A stretch of DNA of 5,619 bases from Candidatus Omnitrophota bacterium. GTDB taxonomy: Bacteria > Omnitrophota > Gorgyraeia > Aquiviventales > Aquiviventaceae. Below, in pieces: positions 1 to 5,619 of this stretch; the first letter of the stretch is position 1, and each line of letters opens with the position of its first letter. Below the pieces are notes generated by a model, which worked only from the letters and a program-made list of their open reading frames with translations, was not told the origin of the DNA and did no database searches. The stretch lies in contig JACPSQ010000057.1 in NCBI GenBank assembly GCA_016193195.1, forward strand, positions 1 to 5,619. The letters run 5' to 3'. Both the position numbers and the translations under genes were made by a program.

Positions 1-1
1 G

Positions 2-673
2 GGAGGGGCGCAGGCGATCGCGGCCCTGGCCTTCGGGACGAAGACCATCCCCAAAGTCGACAAGATCGTCGGCCCGGGCAACGCGTTTGTGGCGGAGGCC
101 AAGCGACAGGTGTTTGGATTTGTGGACGTCGACACCATCGCGGGGCCATCAGAGATCGCGGTGATCGCGAACCGCTACTCAAACGCCCAGTACGTGATCG
201 CCGACCTCCTCGGGGAAACCGAGCACGCAGGCGGGATGGGGTTTCTGATCACGACCTCGAAGGCGCTGGCGAGGCTGGCCAGGAAGCAGATCCCCAGCGG
301 CTACTGCATGGTGGTGAAGAACCTGGAGGAGGCGGCCGACGCGGCGAACCGACTGGCTCCCGAGCACTTGGAGATCATGGTCCGCGCCCCTCAGAAACTG
401 GTCAAGCGCATCACGAACGCCGGCGCGATCTTCCTCGGGCAGTACTCGCCGGTGACGGTCGGCGATTATATCGCCGGCCCGAGCCACGTGCTGCCCACCG
501 GGGGTGCCGCGCGGACGTTCTCAGGGTTGGGCATCGACGACTTCATTCATCGCACGCATGTCATCAGCTATACGAAGAAAGCGCTGGAGCGGGTGCGGGA
601 GCCGCTCGAGCGATTGACCGCCATCGAGGGGCTGCCTCGACACTATGAGGCGATCAAGGTGCGATTGACGTAA
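2..673 (+). CDS. hisD: Histidinol dehydrogenase, C-terminal part (5' end outside window)
   Basis: Carries out the last two oxidations of histidine synthesis, L-histidinol to L-histidine with NAD+ and a zinc ion, in the cytoplasm. The frame is open from base 2, so this is a fragment of 223 residues out of about 430. The start of the frame gives GGAQAIAALAFGT and IVGPGNAFVAEAKRQ, both typical of HisD; the GTG at 89 is therefore an internal valine, not a start. Further hallmarks are AGPSEI, the catalytic Glu-His pair in APEHLEI, GDYIAGPSHVLPTGG (with the zinc-ligand Asp of GDY) and the late histidine in LPRHYEAI that matches the fourth zinc ligand. Odd point: the family motif SQAEH reads GETEH here (bases 212-226), so the zinc-ligand glutamine is glutamate while its histidine is kept. 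The stop TAA at 671 is followed directly by a repeat-filled spacer before hisB. Confidence 0.96.
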   Translation, partial: GGAQAIAALAFGTKTIPKVDKIVGPGNAFVAEAKRQVFGFVDVDTIAGPSEIAVIANRYSNAQYVIADLLGETEHAGGMGFLITTSKALARLARKQIPSGYCMVVKNLEEAADAANRLAPEHLEIMVRAPQKLVKRITNAGAIFLGQYSPVTVGDYIAGPSHVLPTGGAARTFSGLGIDDFIHRTHVISYTKKALERVREPLERLTAIEGLPRHYEAIKVRLT

Positions 674-674
674 T

Positions 675-780
675 TGGTTGACCGGTTGAGCCGGTTAGTC
701 GGTTGGCCGGTCAACCGGCACAACAGGCCTAACTGCAATAACAGGCACAACAGGCTAAACCGGCCTAACGGGGTAACTGA
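675..780. repeat. hisD-hisB spacer array: two-arm short-unit repeat (element 1)
   Basis: The spacer is nearly all repeat. A left part (676-716) repeats GGTT-centred units about 8 bases apart and closes with a perfect 10-base inverted repeat, GGTTGACCGG at 676-685 and CCGGTCAACC at 707-716. A right part (717-776) holds the direct repeat GGCACAACAGGC at 717-728 and 744-755 plus several CTAAC or CTAAAC units, which are complementary in character to the GGTTAG units of the left arm. It is the least regular of the eight arrays and its period is closer to 8-9 in places. The GGGG at 770-773, at its right edge, is the only Shine-Dalgarno-like stretch before hisB. Whether it folds in the mRNA is inferred. 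Confidence 0.75.
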
Positions 781-783
781 TAA

Positions 784-1386
784 ATGAGACGAGCGGTCGC
801 AACAAGGAAGAGCAAAGAAACTCATATTACCGTCACGCTTAATCTAGACGGTACGGGGAAGACGTCGGTCAAAACCGGGATCCCGTTCCTCGACCACATG
901 CTGACGCTCCTGGGGACCCACGGCCTGTGCGACCTCACGGTGAAGGCGCGCGGGGATCTCCACGTTGATCTGCACCACACCAATGAAGATATCGGCCTCG
1001 TCTTGGGCCAGGCCTTCGACGAGGCGCTGGGGATCCGGAAGGGGATCACCCGGTTTGGCCTCGCCTATGTCCCGATGGACGAGGCGCTGGCGCGGGTGGT
1101 GCTGGACATCTCCGGGCGGCCCAAGCTTATCTTCAAGGATGAGCGGGGTAGGCGCTCCAAGCACGCGCTGACGTCAAGCACGACATATCAGTGGGGCGAC
1201 GCGGAGCACTTCCTCGAGTCGTTCGTGAGGGCCGCCAAGATCACGCTCCATATCGACGTCCTAGCCGGGTCTGACTTCCACCACACCTGCGAAGCGGTGT
1301 TCAAGGCGTTGGGCCGTGCGCTGGAGCAAGCCACACGAATCCACCCCCGCGTCAAAGGTGTGCCCTCGTCCAAAGGCCGCCTCTGA
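784..1386 (+). CDS. hisB: Imidazoleglycerol-phosphate dehydratase
   Basis: Dehydrates imidazole glycerol phosphate to imidazole acetol phosphate, a manganese-dependent step, in the cytoplasm as a large oligomer. At 200 residues it is the monofunctional form without the phosphatase domain seen in enteric HisB. The two half-repeats of the fold show their metal-binding motifs: PFLDHML (residues 34-40), DLHHTNEDIG (62-71) and DFHHTCEAVFKAL (164-176), and the tail VPSSKG near the C-terminus is typical. The start at 784 fits the usual N-terminus (basic start, then RKSKET and LNLDGTGK). The segment around residues 118-138 between GRPKLIF and GDAEHFLESF is several residues longer than I expect and poorly conserved; it shows no heptamer pattern, so I do not call it an inserted repeat. 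The gene lies between two repeat-filled spacers and is itself free of repeats. Confidence 0.96.
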   Translation: MRRAVATRKSKETHITVTLNLDGTGKTSVKTGIPFLDHMLTLLGTHGLCDLTVKARGDLHVDLHHTNEDIGLVLGQAFDEALGIRKGITRFGLAYVPMDEALARVVLDISGRPKLIFKDERGRRSKHALTSSTTYQWGDAEHFLESFVRAAKITLHIDVLAGSDFHHTCEAVFKALGRALEQATRIHPRVKGVPSSKGRL

Positions 1387-1391
1387 AAAAA

Positions 1392-1478
1392 GTGGCGAGT
1401 GGCGAGTGACAAGTGAAGGGAAGCCCGCGGCACTAACTTCATGCACTCGACACCCGGCACTCGTCACTGGACACTTCT
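1392..1478. repeat. hisB-hisH spacer array: inverted heptamer arms, GTGGCGA family (element 2)
   Basis: The left arm is four heptamers: GTGGCGA (1392-1398), GTGGCGA (1399-1405), GTGACAA (1406-1412) and GTGAAGG (1413-1419). After a 24-base middle the right arm has five heptamers beginning with CAC: CACTCGA (1444), CACCCGG (1451), CACTCGT (1458), CACTGGA (1465) and CACTTCT (1472). The right arm read on the other strand gives GTG-type heptamers, so the two arms can pair imperfectly. It is the same family as the array before hisF. It ends three bases before the hisH ATG and leaves that start without a recognisable Shine-Dalgarno sequence. Confidence 0.9.
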
Positions 1479-1481
1479 CTG

Positions 1482-2135
1482 ATGATTGTTGTCATCGATT
1501 ACGGGATGGGCAACTTACGGAGCGTCTCAAAGGCGCTCGAGTCGCTGGGGGTCTCTGTCCGCGTCTCCAGCGATGCCAAGGACGTCGCCGCGGCGCAGAA
1601 GCTCGTCCTCCCTGGCGTGGGGGCGTTCGGCGCAGCGATGGAGGAGCTGGCGAGCCGACGGCTGCTTGAGCCGATCAAGACCGCTCTGGCATCGGGGACG
1701 CCGTACCTCGGCATTTGCCTCGGCCTACAGCTCCTATTCGAGTCCAGCGAGGAAAGTCCAGGAACCAAAGGCCTGGGGATTCTCCCAGGGACCGTGAGGC
1801 GTTTTGCTTGTTCCTCACACCTCACACCTCACACCTCACACCTCAAGATTCCCCACATGGGGTGGAACCAGGTCGTGACAAGTCAAAAGGAAAAAGGCAT
1901 AAGTCAAAAGGGTTGTCCGCTGTTGAAGGACATCCCGGAGGGGAGCTTCGTGTACTTCGTGCACTCCTATTATGCCGATCCGACGGATCGCTCACTCGTG
2001 GCGTTGGAATCGGACTACGGCGGGCGGTTTACTGCGATGGTGTGGCGAGGGCAACTCTTCGCGACGCAGTTCCACCCTGAGAAGAGCCAAGCTGTCGGGT
2101 TGCAGCTCCTCCAGAACTTCATCAACCTCCAATGA
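1482..2135 (+). CDS. hisH: Imidazole glycerol phosphate synthase, glutaminase subunit, with two repeat-derived insertions
   Basis: Hydrolyses glutamine and passes ammonia to HisF in the IGP synthase complex. The N-terminus MIVVIDYGMGNLRSV is canonical, with PGVGAFG (residues 44-50) for the oxyanion region. The class I amidotransferase triad is Cys79 in YLGICLG, His198 and Glu200 in QFHPEKS. The interface motif PHMGWN (124-129) is kept. Two segments have no counterpart in normal HisH: residues 109-121, carrying LTPHTSHL, encoded by CCTCACA heptamers at 1813-1845, and residues 133-144 (TSQKEKGISQKG), encoded by an A-rich heptamer array at 1880-1911. They flank PHMGWN on both sides, where the family has variable loops. 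Length is 217 residues against roughly 200-210. The triad suggests an active glutaminase; effects on HisF docking are unknown. No clear Shine-Dalgarno sequence precedes the ATG. Confidence 0.95.
   Translation: MIVVIDYGMGNLRSVSKALESLGVSVRVSSDAKDVAAAQKLVLPGVGAFGAAMEELASRRLLEPIKTALASGTPYLGICLGLQLLFESSEESPGTKGLGILPGTVRRFACSSHLTPHTSHLKIPHMGWNQVVTSQKEKGISQKGCPLLKDIPEGSFVYFVHSYYADPTDRSLVALESDYGGRFTAMVWRGQLFATQFHPEKSQAVGLQLLQNFINLQ
1794..1847. repeat. Heptamer array inside hisH, CCTCACA family (element 3)
   Basis: Four perfect copies of CCTCACA run from 1813 to 1840, followed by a partial copy CCTCA to 1845. A single complementary unit, GTGAGG at 1794-1799, lies 13 bases upstream and is the only trace of a left arm. 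The array is in frame and encodes the cyclic peptide PHTSHLT as LTPHTSHL in HisH, just before the conserved PHMGWN motif. Confidence 0.92.
1880..1914. repeat. A-rich heptamer array inside hisH (element 4)
   Basis: AAGTCAAAAGG occurs at 1880-1890 and again at 1901-1911, exactly 21 bases (three heptamers) apart, with A-rich heptamer-like sequence between. Read as 7-base units from 1881 it is AGTCAAA, AGGAAAA, AGGCATA, AGTCAAA, AGGGTTG. It encodes SQK twice in HisH residues 134-143. Its base composition is strikingly AT-rich against the GC-rich gene around it. No right arm is visible. Confidence 0.8.
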
Positions 2136-2140
2136 TTCGC

Positions 2141-2200
2141 TGTAGGCTCAAGGCTCTAGGCTCGAGGCAATTGCCTAGAGCCTCCAGCCTAGAGCCTGCA
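2141..2200. repeat. hisH-hisA spacer hairpin of AGGCTCT-type heptamers (element 5)
   Basis: Two 30-base arms abut with no loop: 2141-2170 and 2171-2200. By hand alignment the left arm and the reverse complement of the right arm agree at 25 of 30 positions. The left arm reads as AGGCTC units (AGGCTCA, AGGCTCT, AGGCTCG, then AGGCAA) and the right arm as GCCTAGA/GCCTCCA units. The unit contains TAG, so a regular array of it stops translation in every frame, and it is found only between genes. The hairpin would end 10 bases before the hisA ATG. No U-tract follows, so I do not call it a terminator. Confidence 0.92.
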
Positions 2201-2210
2201 GCGCTCTTCA

Positions 2211-2942
2211 ATGGTTGTGATTCCAGCCATTGACTTACTCGACGGCCAAGTCGTCCGGCTCGCCCAGGGCAAGCGGGATCAGGTGACGGTCTATTCCAAG
2301 GACCCAGTCGCCATCGCCCGTCGGTGGGTGGAGGCGGGGGCGACGTGGCTGCACGTCGTCGATCTCAACGGGGCGTTTGACGGTCGCTACCTCAACCTGC
2401 CGTTTGCCGAGCGGATCATCGAAGCCTGCGGGATTCGCGTGGAGCTCAGCGGCGGCATCCGGACGAAGGAAACGCTCACGGGCGCGCTGCGGACCGGGGC
2501 GGCTCGCGTGATCCTCGGGACGAAGGCGTGCGAGGATCCCACGTTCGTCCAGGAGGCCGCGGATCGCTATGGGCACAAGATCGCCGTGGCGATCGACGCC
2601 AAGGCTGGCCAGGTAGTCTCGCGAGGCTGGGTTTCCTCGACGCCGCTCACCCCCGAGCGCCTTGCCCGCAGCGTCGTCATGCTGGGCGTGGAGACGATCG
2701 TCTGCACCGATGTGAGCCGGGACGGGATGCTGCAGGGCCCGAACCTCTCGCTGCTGAGCGATGTCTTAGCAGCCGGGCCGCGGCAGCTCATTGCCTCCGG
2801 TGGGATCTCCTCCATGGCGGACCTGCAGCAGCTGATGTCGCTTGAGCCGCGCGGCCTCATCGGCGCCATCATCGGCAAAGCGCTGTATGAGGGCACGATC
2901 AACCTGCGTGAAGCCATCACGTTAGTGGCGAGTGATGAGTGA
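2211..2942 (+). CDS. hisA: ProFAR isomerase (1-(5-phosphoribosyl)-5-[(5-phosphoribosylamino)methylideneamino]imidazole-4-carboxamide isomerase)
   Basis: Performs the Amadori rearrangement of ProFAR to PRFAR, the substrate of HisF/HisH. It is a (beta/alpha)8 barrel of 243 residues, the usual length. Visible are the N-terminal MVVIPAIDLLDGQVVRL with the catalytic Asp8, the second catalytic aspartate Asp129 in VAIDAKAG, the TDVSRDGMLQGPNL segment (166-179) and the two half-barrel phosphate-binding motifs SGGIR (80-84) and ASGGIS (195-200). The barrel contains no inserted repeat. Its last five residues (VASDE) and the TGA stop at 2940-2942 are encoded inside the heptamer array that fills the spacer to hisF, so the gene borrows its end from the repeat. 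The ATG lies 10 bases after a strong hairpin and has no clear Shine-Dalgarno sequence. Confidence 0.96.
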   Translation: MVVIPAIDLLDGQVVRLAQGKRDQVTVYSKDPVAIARRWVEAGATWLHVVDLNGAFDGRYLNLPFAERIIEACGIRVELSGGIRTKETLTGALRTGAARVILGTKACEDPTFVQEAADRYGHKIAVAIDAKAGQVVSRGWVSSTPLTPERLARSVVMLGVETIVCTDVSRDGMLQGPNLSLLSDVLAAGPRQLIASGGISSMADLQQLMSLEPRGLIGAIIGKALYEGTINLREAITLVASDE

Positions 2943-3008
2943 TGAGTGTCGAGTGCAGAATGTTTGACGCTCCTCACTCGCCACTCGCCACTCGCCACTC
3001 GCCACTGC
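2925..3008. repeat. hisA-hisF array: inverted heptamer arms, GTGGCGA family (element 6)
   Basis: The left arm has five heptamers: GTGGCGA (2925), GTGATGA (2932), GTGATGA (2939), GTGTCGA (2946) and GTGCAGA (2953-2959). The right arm is four perfect copies of CACTCGC (2975-3002) plus CACTGC (3003-3008). CACTCGC is the reverse complement of GCGAGTG, a rotation of the first left unit, so the arms are complementary. The middle is about 15 bases. The left arm overlaps the 3' end of hisA and gives it its stop codon; the right arm ends one base before the hisF ATG. Confidence 0.94.
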
Positions 3009-3009
3009 T

Positions 3010-3791
<782 letters not shown>

Positions 3792-3795
<4 letters not shown>

Positions 3796-4238
3796 GGGGT
3801 CACATGACGGGATTGCGGATTGGACGGACGGGTAATCCAAAATCCAAAATCAAAAATCCAAAATTCCTATCGGAGATCCTGCGATTTAACGCCCAGGGCC
3901 TGATCCCCGCCGTGATCCATGACGCGAAGACGCGGCAGGTCCTGACGCTCTGCTACCTGAGCCGCGAGGCGCTGAAGAAGAGCATGGAGACAGGGACGGT
4001 GCACCTCTTTCGCCGCTCCCAACACCGTGTGATGCAGAAGGGTGAAACCTCAGGGCACGTCCAGGTGATCCGCGAGGTGCGGGTGGATTGCGAGGGCAAG
4101 TCGCTCCTCCTGCTCGTGCGCCAGCGCGTCGCCGCCTGCCACGCGGGCTACTTCACCTGCTACTTCAGACAGCTCACCTCATCAGGACGGCTCAGGACGA
4201 TCGGCCGAAGAGCGTTTGACCCGGCGAAGGTGTATTGA
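3792..4238 (+). CDS. hisI: Phosphoribosyl-AMP cyclohydrolase with repeat-derived N-terminus
   Basis: Opens the adenine ring of PR-AMP to give ProFAR. It is the stand-alone form: it ends at FDPAKVY with no HisE domain. The core starts at residue 31 (RFNAQGLIPAV) and includes QKGETSGHV (82-90) and the zinc cysteines Cys116 and Cys123 in AACHAGYFTC. The metal motif, normally D-C-D-x-D, reads D99-C100-E101-G102-K103, so the second Asp is Glu and the third is Lys. Residues 1-25 are not HisI-like; residues 15-25 come from AATCCAA heptamers at 3834-3867. I chose the ATG at 3792, which overlaps the hisF stop (ATGA), implying translational coupling. The ATG at 3804 or TTG at 3813 are alternatives, but no start codon lies between the array and the core, so the protein must begin in or before the array. 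Length is 148 residues against about 110-130. Confidence 0.93.
3810..3867. repeat. Two-arm heptamer array at the start of hisI, GGATTGC / AATCCAA (element 8)
   Basis: The left arm has two heptamers, GGATTGC (3810-3816) and GGATTGG (3817-3823). After ten bases the right arm has AATCCAA (3834), AATCCAA (3841), AATCAAA (3848), AATCCAA (3855) and AATTCC (3862-3867). AATCC on the right is the reverse complement of GGATT on the left, so the arms can pair. It is translated as the N-terminus of HisI, giving NPKSKIKNPKF from the right arm. The right arm is very AT-rich for this locus. Confidence 0.92.
4226..4232 (+). promoter_or_regulatory. Likely ribosome binding site of trpE
   Basis: GAAGGTG lies inside the last codons of hisI, eight bases before the trpE ATG at 4241. 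It is a fair Shine-Dalgarno match at a usable distance and supports that start. It contrasts with the hisH, hisA and hisF starts, which directly follow repeat arrays and have no such sequence. Confidence 0.5.
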
Positions 4239-4240
4239 CG

Positions 4241-5619
4241 ATGGAGATCCGACCGTCGGAAGCGGAGTTCGTGCAGCTCACGAGGCAAGGGAACGTCATC
4301 CCGGTCTATGGGGAGCTCTTGGCTGACCTCGAGACCCCGGTGAGCGCGTTCCTCAAGCTGGACCGTGGCCCGTTCAGCTACCTCCTTGAGTCGGTGGAAG
4401 GGACCGAGAAGGTGGCCCGCTACTCGTTCCTCGGCAGCCGGCCTCGGCTCCTCGTGACGAGCACAGGCCGGCACGTCGAGATTTCAACGTTCGGGGAAGG
4501 ACGGGTCCCGCGCGTGACGCGCCTTGAGACCCGCGATGATCCGCTGGTTGAGGTGGAGCGGCTCATGCGCCGGTTCTCATTCGTCTCGGTGCCGGGCCTG
4601 CCGCGCTTCTGCGGCGGGCTCGTCGGCTACCTCGGCTACAACGTGGTCCGGTTTTTGGAACGATTACCGCCGCATCGGATTGACGATCTCCATGCGCCCG
4701 ACCTCATGCTCATGCTGACCGATACGATGGTCATCTTCGACCATGCGCAGCACAAGCTGCTCCTCGTGGCGAACGCCCCGATCGACGGGACCACGCCGCG
4801 CGCGGCCTACCGGCGGGCGGTTCGCGACATTGAGGCGATGGCGGCGAGGTTGCGCGGCCCGTTGCCCAGGACGATGCGGCGGCGCTCGACGCCCTCACGC
4901 CCCGTCCACTCCAATATCAGCCGAGGAGAGTTTATCGGCATGGTGGCCAAGGCCAAGGAACACATCCGCGCCGGCGACGTCATCCAGGTCGTCCTCTCGC
5001 AGCGCCTCGAACGGGAGCTCTCCTGCGATTCCTTGGACGTGTACCGCGCGCTTCGGTCACTCAACCCCTCCCCCTACATGTACCTCTTACGGTTTGGGTC
5101 GCTGGGCCTGGTGGGATCGTCGCCGGAGATGCTCGTGCGGTGCGAGGAGGGCCTCCTCGAGACCCGGCCGATCGCAGGAACCAGACGCCGCGGGAGCAAC
5201 CCGCGCGACGATGCGCGGTTGGTCCAACAACTGCGCTCGAGCCCCAAGGAGCGCGCCGAGCACCTGATGCTGGTGGATCTCGGCCGCAACGACTTGGGCC
5301 GGGTGGCGCGGCCGGGTTCCGTGAAGACGCCGGAGCTCATGGTCGTGGAGAAGTACTCGCACGTGCTCCACCTGGCGAGCGGCGTCACGGCGGCCCTCAA
5401 GCCGGGCCGGACGGCCTTCGACGTCCTGCGCGCGACGTTCCCGGCCGGCACGGTGACCGGCGCCCCGAAGGTGAGGGCGATGGAGATCATCGCGGCTCTT
5501 GAGCGCTATGATCGGGGGCCGTACGCCGGGGCCGTGGGCTACTTCAGCTTTTCCGGGAACTTGGATACCTGCATCACGATTCGGACCATCCTCATCAAAG
5601 ACCGGCGCGCCTACATTCA
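4241..5619 (+). CDS. trpE: Anthranilate synthase component I (3' end outside window)
   Basis: Converts chorismate and ammonia (from the TrpG glutaminase) to anthranilate, the first step of tryptophan synthesis. The frame is open to the right edge, giving 459 codons of a protein of about 490-500 residues. The N-terminus (RPSEAEFVQL, GNVIPVYGELLADLETPVSAFLKL in two parts, residues 4-40) fits TrpE and fixes the start. The tryptophan feedback site is visible as LLES (48-51) and PSPYM (276-280). Chorismate-binding hallmarks follow: GSSPEMLVR (292-300), RPIAGTRRRG (309-318), ERAEHLMLVDLGRND (337-351), KYSHV (371-375), ATFPAGTVTGAPK (398-410) and PYAGAVGYF (427-435). TrpE and the paralogous PabB are close, but LLES with PSPYM and the N-terminal match favour TrpE. 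It begins two bases after the hisI stop, so it is likely coupled to the histidine operon. It holds no heptamer array. Confidence 0.95.
   Translation, partial: MEIRPSEAEFVQLTRQGNVIPVYGELLADLETPVSAFLKLDRGPFSYLLESVEGTEKVARYSFLGSRPRLLVTSTGRHVEISTFGEGRVPRVTRLETRDDPLVEVERLMRRFSFVSVPGLPRFCGGLVGYLGYNVVRFLERLPPHRIDDLHAPDLMLMLTDTMVIFDHAQHKLLLVANAPIDGTTPRAAYRRAVRDIEAMAARLRGPLPRTMRRRSTPSRPVHSNISRGEFIGMVAKAKEHIRAGDVIQVVLSQRLERELSCDSLDVYRALRSLNPSPYMYLLRFGSLGLVGSSPEMLVRCEEGLLETRPIAGTRRRGSNPRDDARLVQQLRSSPKERAEHLMLVDLGRNDLGRVARPGSVKTPELMVVEKYSHVLHLASGVTAALKPGRTAFDVLRATFPAGTVTGAPKVRAMEIIAALERYDRGPYAGAVGYFSFSGNLDTCITIRTILIKDRRAYI

Noticed and set aside
89..91. GTG as a hisD start codon.
   Set aside because: The frame continues upstream to base 2 with conserved HisD sequence (GGAQAIAALA, GPGNAF), so the GTG is an internal valine.
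1772..1789. Small inverted repeat CCTGGG / CCCAGG inside hisH.
   Set aside because: It lies in the conserved GLGILPG coding segment and is six bases long, compatible with chance and codon constraint in GC-rich DNA.
2141..2200. Rho-independent terminator after hisH.
   Set aside because: The hairpin is strong but no run of T follows, and hisA continues on the same strand ten bases later.
4743..5267. Alternative forward frame within trpE.
   Set aside because: It is Arg/Ser-rich, has no domain signature, and the overlapping frame encodes full anthranilate synthase motifs.

Overview
The window is a GC-rich bacterial chromosome segment carrying a tightly packed histidine biosynthesis operon that runs into tryptophan biosynthesis, all on the + strand: hisD (5' end cut off), hisB, hisH, hisA, hisF, hisI, then trpE (3' end cut off). 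The gene families are clear from hallmark motifs. The organism is not: the repeat-laden operon resembles metagenome-type genomes of uncultured bacteria (Omnitrophota or other PVC-like lineages would be my guess, from memory and with low confidence).

Layout: 2-673 C-terminal part of histidinol dehydrogenase; 674-783 repeat-filled spacer; 784-1386 imidazoleglycerol-phosphate dehydratase; 1387-1481 repeat-filled spacer; 1482-2135 glutaminase subunit HisH with two repeat-derived insertions; 2136-2210 hairpin spacer; 2211-2942 HisA; 2943-3009 repeat-filled spacer that also supplies the end of hisA; 3010-3795 cyclase subunit HisF with a repeat-derived insertion and an apparently missing first beta strand; 3792-4238 HisI with a repeat-derived N-terminus; 4241 to the right edge anthranilate synthase component I. 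There is no gene-free stretch over 300 bases and no RNA gene or CRISPR array that I can see.

Together HisA, HisH/HisF, HisB, HisI and HisD cover the PR-AMP cyclohydrolase, ProFAR isomerase, IGP synthase, IGP dehydratase and histidinol dehydrogenase steps. HisG, HisE, HisC and histidinol-phosphatase are not in the window. TrpE starts two bases after hisI, so histidine and tryptophan synthesis are probably co-transcribed.

The unusual part is a set of eight short arrays built from 7-base units, most of them arranged as a direct-repeat left arm followed by a roughly complementary right arm. They occupy every junction from hisD to hisF, and also sit inside hisH (twice), inside hisF and at the start of hisI, always keeping the frame. 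The unit sequence differs between sites but the 7-base period and the two-arm design are shared. Because 7 and 3 are coprime, a perfect heptamer array encodes the same cyclic 7-residue peptide in all three frames, which may explain how such arrays are tolerated inside enzymes. Next to these arrays, HisF appears to have lost the segment with its N-terminal catalytic aspartate, and HisI and HisD have substitutions at expected metal-ligand positions, raising the question of how active this pathway is.
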